Below, in pieces: positions 59,640 to 64,000 of a stretch of 64,000 bases of DNA. Source of the stretch: Roseiarcus sp963761435. Lineage in GTDB: Bacteria > Pseudomonadota > Alphaproteobacteria > Rhizobiales > Beijerinckiaceae. Under the pieces are notes generated by a model, which saw only the letters and a list, made by a program, of their open reading frames with translations, had not been told where the DNA came from and did no database searches. Location: contig CAVXHJ010000011.1 in assembly GCA_963761435.1 (NCBI GenBank), positions 62,001 to 126,000 of the forward strand. Direction: 5' to 3'. The position numbers and the translations under genes are program-made. The first letter of the stretch is position 1, and every line of letters begins with the position of its first letter.

Positions 59640-60404
59640 TCAGATTCGCTTTTCCATTGTTTGCGCGAGCGCGACGGCATGCTCCTGCGGGATACGGCCG
59701 ATGATGAGGTGGCTGCGCCCGCCGCTCGACCACCAGGCTAACGACAGATCGTCGCGGCGCTCCGAGCGAATCGGGGCGTCCGGCGCGTGGTTGGCGATGA
59801 TGCAGAGAAGGACAGGATTTCCCTGTGGGTCGACATAGGCGATCATACCCAGCGGCGAGCCTTCATAAGCGAGCATGAACGCCACGGCGAACCGCAGGCC
59901 TGGCAGCGCCACGTTTTCGGGCGTCAGATTGGCGCCCACCTTGTCGCCAAGAGCGCGCAGTTCGATCGCCTGCAGCGCGGCGTCAGGATTGAGCGGACTG
60001 AAGGTCTCGTTGCTGAAGAGGTTCGTGTATTCGACAACGGCGGTGCGCCATTCTTGCTCTTCGTTGGGCAGCCAGAAGGTCAGCGCGAGCCATGCCGCGG
60101 CGCCCGCCGCCAACAGCCCGATGGCGACGCCCGCCGCGAGGTCGCGCATTCTGATTCCCAAGGATCGCCGCGGCGGTTGTCCAGGGGGACTGTCCGCCGG
60201 AAGCATGCCGCGCAAACGGTCGAGTGGAGCGTCTCGAAGCAGCGCGTCCAGCGACGCTGCGATGGGCTGCCCGGCCGCCCGCAATTCCTCGTAGCGCCGG
60301 CGCAACCGCTCGTCCGCCGCCAGACGCGCCAGGAGCGCGTTTCTGCTGCCTTCATCGAGTTCGTTGTCGATCAGTGCGACAAGTTCGGCGTCATCTTCGG
60401 TCAT
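59640..60404 (-). CDS. Anti-sigma factor (transmembrane)
   Basis: 254 aa. Cytoplasmic N-terminal part with an anti-sigma-like start (MTEDDAELVALIDNELDEGSRNALLARLAADERLRRRYEEL), one membrane helix (LAAGVAIGLLAAGAAAWLALTFW), and a periplasmic sensor-like domain of about 130 residues. It follows the ECF sigma gene by 20 nt. The usual job is to hold the sigma factor at the membrane until a periplasmic signal releases it. No zinc-binding HxxxCxxC motif is visible. Confidence 0.85.
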   Translation of the reverse strand: MTEDDAELVALIDNELDEGSRNALLARLAADERLRRRYEELRAAGQPIAASLDALLRDAPLDRLRGMLPADSPPGQPPRRSLGIRMRDLAAGVAIGLLAAGAAAWLALTFWLPNEEQEWRTAVVEYTNLFSNETFSPLNPDAALQAIELRALGDKVGANLTPENVALPGLRFAVAFMLAYEGSPLGMIAYVDPQGNPVLLCIIANHAPDAPIRSERRDDLSLAWWSSGGRSHLIIGRIPQEHAVALAQTMEKRI

Positions 60405-60424
60405 CGCTTCGCTTAGGCACGCTC

Positions 60425-60916
60425 CTATTTCAGTTTCGCCAACGACGCTCGCGCGGCGGCCAGTCTGCTCATGATCGTCCCGATCGGAACCGCGAGGGTC
60501 GCCGCGGCTTCCGCGTAACTGTAACCTTCGCCATAGACCAGCAAGACCGTCTCGCGCTGCGCCTCCGGGAGCCGGCCAATTTCCTTTAACACGGCAGAGG
60601 CCGTTATATTCGTTTCCATTTCGCGAGCGCCGTCGGTCGTCAGCGCGTCCTCGGCGTCGACAAACCCGCCGCCTTCACGAATGCGCCGCGAGCGGATCTC
60701 ATTGAGCCAGATCGACCTTAAGATTGCGAAGAGCCAGCGGTCCACCCTCGTTCCGGGAGCAAATTGATCGGCGCGTTCGAGGGCGCGCAGGCAAGTCGCC
60801 TGCACGAGATCGTCGGCAACGTCGCGCGCCCTCGACAAGACGAGCGCGTATCGCCAAAGGCGCGCCAGGGAGGGCTCAAGCCCTGCCCGCACCTCGCGTC
60901 GGCTCGCTTCGCTCAT
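60425..60916 (-). CDS. ECF-type RNA polymerase sigma factor
   Basis: 163 aa. Region 2 (YALVLSRARDVADDLVQATCLRALERADQF...RWLFAILRSIWLNEIRSRR) and region 4 (LPEAQRETVLLVYGEGYSYAEAAATLAVPIGTIMSRLAAAR) are complete. It forms an operon with the downstream anti-sigma gene. The YceI/b561 pair lies just beyond and is a possible target, by proximity only. Confidence 0.9.
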   Translation of the reverse strand: MSEASRREVRAGLEPSLARLWRYALVLSRARDVADDLVQATCLRALERADQFAPGTRVDRWLFAILRSIWLNEIRSRRIREGGGFVDAEDALTTDGAREMETNITASAVLKEIGRLPEAQRETVLLVYGEGYSYAEAAATLAVPIGTIMSRLAAARASLAKLK

Positions 60917-61069
60917 GGCCCTATTAGAGCATGATCGCAGGAAGAGCGAAGCAGGCGGCGCGATTTTTTTTTACCTCGATCTTGCCCGCGCCGAAAGTAA
61001 GCCGGCGCGAATATATCTCGGACTGAGGTGTTTCCCAGGCTCCGCGTCAACAACCGGAAGGACTTGGCG

Positions 61070-61864
61070 ATGCGCGCTTTTCTTGGATCCCATCACGAAA
61101 ACGGCGGCAGATTCGTTTCGGCGCTCTGCTGCGGATTGATCGTAGCCACTCTCGCTCTCTGCTCACCCGCGCTCTCGGCCGGTGGCGGCGGTGGAGGCGG
61201 GGGGAGGCGGCGGCGCGGGCGGGGGTGCAGGCGGCGGCGCCGGGGGAGGGGCCGGCGGCGGCGCCGGGGGCGGCGCGGGCGGCGGCGCCGGGGCAGGCGC
61301 AGGCGGCGGCGCCGGGGCAGGCGCAGGCGGCGGCGCGGGGGCAGGCGCAGGCGGCGGCGCCGGGGAGGCGCGGGCGGCGGCGGCTTCTTTCACCCCGTTC
61401 AAGCCGAGCCTCGCGCACAGGTCCCGTCGGATCTGACGACCTGCAATCCCGGCATGGTCTGGGACACGAAGCACAAGAAATGCCTCGTCAGGCATAGCGG
61501 CGTGCTGTCCGATCCCGACATGACCGAATACGCCTACGCGCTTGCGAAGGCTGATCGCTACCAGGAAGCCATCGACGTTCTCGATCTCCTGGACAACCCA
61601 AATACGCCGCGCGCGCTCAACTACCGCGGCTATGCGACCCGCAAGCTCGGCCATACCGACGAGGGGATCGCCTATTACCTGCAGTCGGTGGCGCTCGATC
61701 CCGCCTATCCGCAGGTGCGCGAATACCTCGGCGAGGCTTATGTCATCGAGGGCAAGTACGAGCTTGCCAAGGACCAGTTGGCGACGATCGGCAAGCTTTG
61801 CGGAACCGATTGCGAGTATTATGAGGATCTGGCCGACGCGCTGACCAACGCGCACGCCCTGTAA
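61070..61864 (+). CDS. Exported Gly-rich protein with TPR-like C-terminus
   Basis: 264 codons. Signal peptide (VSALCCGLIVATLALCSPALSA), a low-complexity tract, a Cys-bearing motif (TCNPGMVWDTKHKKCL), and a TPR-like helical domain (AYALAKADRYQEAIDVLDLLDNPNTPRALNYRGYATRKLGHTDEGIAYYLQ). As written the tract reads Arg-rich (RRRRGR...). One frame over it reads (GGGA)n, and six Gs at 61199-61204 plus four Gs at 61362-61365 act as compensating shifts. The Gly/Ala version is far more plausible for an exported protein, so these G-runs are probably length errors or slippage variants. GGAAGGA precedes the ATG. Confidence 0.75.
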   Translation: MRAFLGSHHENGGRFVSALCCGLIVATLALCSPALSAGGGGGGGGRRRRGRGCRRRRRGRGRRRRRGRRGRRRRGRRRRRRRGRRRRRRGGRRRRRRRGGAGGGGFFHPVQAEPRAQVPSDLTTCNPGMVWDTKHKKCLVRHSGVLSDPDMTEYAYALAKADRYQEAIDVLDLLDNPNTPRALNYRGYATRKLGHTDEGIAYYLQSVALDPAYPQVREYLGEAYVIEGKYELAKDQLATIGKLCGTDCEYYEDLADALTNAHAL

Positions 61865-61934
61865 GCCGAGCCGGCAGGCGACGCGCGCCCAATGATTTCG
61901 GCGCGCAGCGCTCCTGGGTTAAGGAAAGGCCAAC

Positions 61935-62396
61935 ATGTCGCGCGTCCCGTCAATGCGCGAAGACGCTGCGCCTCTTACGGACGCAGGGACCTTCGACGCT
62001 GACCTTAATTTTCTCTCGCGCTGGGCCGGGCCGCTCGGACTGCTCGCCCGGGTGATGCTCGCCTACATTTTCATCGTCGAGGGCGTGGGCAAGATCGCAG
62101 GCTACGCCGGCGTCGTCGACTATATGCAGTCGAACGGGGTCGACGGGCGACTGTTGCCGCTGGTCATCCTCACCGAGCTCGGCGGCGGCCTCATGGTGCT
62201 GTTCGGACTGAAGACACGCTGGGCGGCGATCGCGCTTTCCGGCTATTGCCTGGTGACGGCGCTCGTCTTCCACATGGGCGGCGACCAGGCGATCCAATTC
62301 AACAAGAACGTCTCGATGGCCGGGGGCTTTCTCGCTCTGGCGTTGCTCGGCCCGGGCGCATGGTCGGTGGACGCCTGGCGCGCTCGGGGCGTGTAG
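61935..62396 (+). CDS. DoxX family membrane protein
   Basis: 153 aa, four membrane helices. The DoxX pattern is visible as LGLLARVMLAYIFIVEGVGKIAGYAGVVDYM...LTELGGGLMVLFGLKTRWAAIALSGYCLVTALVFH and a final MAGGFLALALLGPG. DoxX proteins take part in redox/thiol stress responses or thiosulfate oxidation; the exact role is unknown here. AAGGAAAGG lies 6-8 nt before the ATG. Confidence 0.9.
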   Translation: MSRVPSMREDAAPLTDAGTFDADLNFLSRWAGPLGLLARVMLAYIFIVEGVGKIAGYAGVVDYMQSNGVDGRLLPLVILTELGGGLMVLFGLKTRWAAIALSGYCLVTALVFHMGGDQAIQFNKNVSMAGGFLALALLGPGAWSVDAWRARGV

Positions 62397-62590
62397 GGCC
62401 GGTAGACGGTCGGAAGCCTCCCTAAGCCGTCCCTGCGCAGCGCTGGTGGATTTCGGCCGGGGCGGCCATATTCATCTTGTCGTTGACCGGCGTCCCGAGC
62501 GGCTTGCCGCGCCTTGCGGCAGCCTCAGGACGCGGCCTATAGAGAACCTTTCCAGACTTTCCGCTAGCGTCCACCTTCTGAAAGCCCCGT

Positions 62591-64000
62591 ATGTCGAGCG
62601 TCGACGTCAAGCCGACCAATCGCAAGCCCGCCGGCAAGGCGGATGCGCCCAATGAGCCGTTCAAGCGGGCGCTCGCCTCGTGCACCCGGGCGCTGGCGCG
62701 TCATCCTGAACTCGAAATAGCCTACTCGGCGGACAAGCCGTCGCTCGTGACCTCGCCGGAGGGGACCAAGGCGCGCCTTCCCGAGCCGCCGCGCAAGCCC
62801 AATCCGCGTGAGGCCGCGATCGTCCGGGGGCTTGCAGATTCGTTCGCGCTCCGCCTCGCCTGTCACAGCGACGCCATCCACCGGCGCCTCGCGCCGCAGA
62901 GTCCGCCGGCGCGGGCGCTGTTCGATGCGGTCGAGCAGGCCCGGGTCGAGGCGATCGGCTCGCGCCGCATGCAGGGCGTCGCGTCGAACATCGCCGCCAT
63001 GCTCGACGACCGCTACCACAGGAGCCCGTTCGCCGAGGCGCGGACGCGCGAAGAAGCGCCCCTCGAGGACGCGGTCGCCATGCTGGCGCGCGAGCGCCTG
63101 ACCGGGCTTGAGGCGCCGCGCGGCGCCGCGCGTCTGGTCGAGCTGTGGCGGCCTTTCATCGAGGAGAAAGCGGGGCCCGATCTCGACCGGCTGAGCGAGG
63201 CCCTCCTCGACCAGCGCGCCTATGGCCGGCTCGTCCGCAAGCTCCTCACCTCCCTCGGCATCGCCAACGAATCGGATTCCGACGCCGAGGACTCGGAGGA
63301 CGAGACGGACGACAAGGCGCCGCCGGAGGACGCCGACGAGGCGGAAGGCGAGGGCGAAGACCAGCAGGCTGAGGATTCGATGCAGCGCGAGGCGGCCGAC
63401 GACACCGCCGACGACGCCGAGGAGGGCGCGATCGATACGGTCGAAGCGCCGTCGTCGGAGCTCGAGGACGAAGGCGATGCGGGCGACGCTGAAGAAGCGG
63501 CCGAGAGCCGTCCGCCGCAGCCGACGAGCCCCGAGAGGCGGGGGCCCGACTACAAGGCCTATACGACCCGTTTCGACGAGATCGTGGACGCCGACGAATT
63601 GTGCGACCCCGACGAATTGCAGCGGTTGCGCGAATATCTCGACAAGCAGTTGCAGAGCCTGCACTCGGTCGTGGCCCGCCTCGCCAACCGGCTGCAGCGG
63701 CGCCTCATGGCGCAGCAGAGCCGCTCCTGGGAGTTCGATCTCGAGGAGGGCGTGCTCGACCCCGCGCGCCTGCCGCGCGTCATCATCGATCCGCAGCAGC
63801 CGTTGTCCTTCAAGCAGGAGAAGGACATGGCGTTCCGCGACACCACGGTGACGCTCCTCCTCGACAATTCCGGCTCGATGCGCGGGCGCCCGATCACTGT
63901 GGCCGCGACTTGCGCCGACATCCTCGCCCGCACCCTCGAGCGCTGCGGCGTCAAGGTCGAGATCCTCGGCTTCACCACTCGCGCCTGGAAGGGCGGACAG
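62591..64000 (+). CDS. cobT: Cobaltochelatase subunit CobT, 3' end cut by window
   Basis: The frame is open from ATG 62591 to the window edge (470 codons, of about 600-630 usual). N-terminal CobT domain (PFKRALASCTRALARHPELEIAYSADKP...), a long acidic linker (SDSDAEDSEDETDDKA...), then the C-terminal VWA domain with the MIDAS motif LLLDNSGSMRGRP. CobT works with CobS and CobN to insert cobalt into hydrogenobyrinate diamide in aerobic cobalamin synthesis. Confidence 0.93.
   Translation, partial: MSSVDVKPTNRKPAGKADAPNEPFKRALASCTRALARHPELEIAYSADKPSLVTSPEGTKARLPEPPRKPNPREAAIVRGLADSFALRLACHSDAIHRRLAPQSPPARALFDAVEQARVEAIGSRRMQGVASNIAAMLDDRYHRSPFAEARTREEAPLEDAVAMLARERLTGLEAPRGAARLVELWRPFIEEKAGPDLDRLSEALLDQRAYGRLVRKLLTSLGIANESDSDAEDSEDETDDKAPPEDADEAEGEGEDQQAEDSMQREAADDTADDAEEGAIDTVEAPSSELEDEGDAGDAEEAAESRPPQPTSPERRGPDYKAYTTRFDEIVDADELCDPDELQRLREYLDKQLQSLHSVVARLANRLQRRLMAQQSRSWEFDLEEGVLDPARLPRVIIDPQQPLSFKQEKDMAFRDTTVTLLLDNSGSMRGRPITVAATCADILARTLERCGVKVEILGFTTRAWKGGQ

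Overview
The window is GC-rich chromosomal DNA with almost continuous coding capacity. The gene families point to an alphaproteobacterium of the Rhizobiales/Hyphomicrobiales: CobT of an aerobic cobaltochelatase, an IalB-type protein, a membrane-anchored CycM-like cytochrome c, a DUF2934 protein, RNase E with a large acidic insert, and a CheB/CheR/histidine-kinase fusion. A Beijerinckiaceae/Methylocystaceae-like host is possible, but no gene here settles the family. No complete rRNA or tRNA gene is present.

Layout. 1-9.4 kb holds an AI-2E transporter (5' cut by the window), a giant CheB-CheR-PAS-kinase-REC-REC-LuxR fusion, and a run of small stress-type genes (DUF883/ElaB-like, single-domain REC, CsbD-like, glycine-zipper, a 28-aa membrane peptide, a 63-aa hydrophilic protein). 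Six of these carry the same oriented element, GTAG(T/A)TTCCGA or a close variant, 75-106 bp upstream. 9.7-10.9 kb is an integration scar: a decayed tyrosine integrase between outward-facing 3' halves of two different tRNA genes (probable Arg, and Leu-UAA). 10.9-19.8 kb has a KamA-type radical SAM enzyme, an IS1595-type insertion sequence with a solo end of a related MITE, NDH-2, an outer-membrane barrel, pheA, kdsB and a cytochrome c. 19.9-26.2 kb is an amino-sugar-type operon pair (SIS deaminase/isomerase and GntR-UTRA regulator divergent from a four-gene ABC importer). 26.3-28.0 kb is a LuxI/LuxR quorum-sensing island of lower GC with a coupled 74-aa ORF. 28.3-31.4 kb has an amidohydrolase, an alpha/beta hydrolase, a complete MITE and a Gly/His-rich exported protein.

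31.5-41.6 kb is mostly core metabolism: lysC, ubiG, ialB-like, a quinone oxidoreductase, a GNAT enzyme, apt, dps (frameshifted) and sdhCDAB. 41.7-49.4 kb is a two-armed sugar-acid cluster: PfkB kinase, semialdehyde dehydrogenase and FAH protein on one strand; GntR/FCD regulator, altronate/galactarate-type dehydratase, HAD phosphatase and AraD1/GguC protein on the other. The likely output is 2-oxoglutarate. 49.4-58.3 kb holds rne, amiC, a class A PBP and prfB with its programmed +1 frameshift. 58.3-64 kb holds cytochrome b561, YceI, an ECF sigma/anti-sigma pair, a Gly-rich TPR-like protein, DoxX and the 5' part of cobT.

Caution for users: at least five genes (integrase, luxR, dps, FAH, prfB) show single small indels, and the Gly-rich gene at 61 kb shows two compensating G-run length changes. 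Because prfB is expected to be essential, some of these may be sequence errors rather than pseudogenes.
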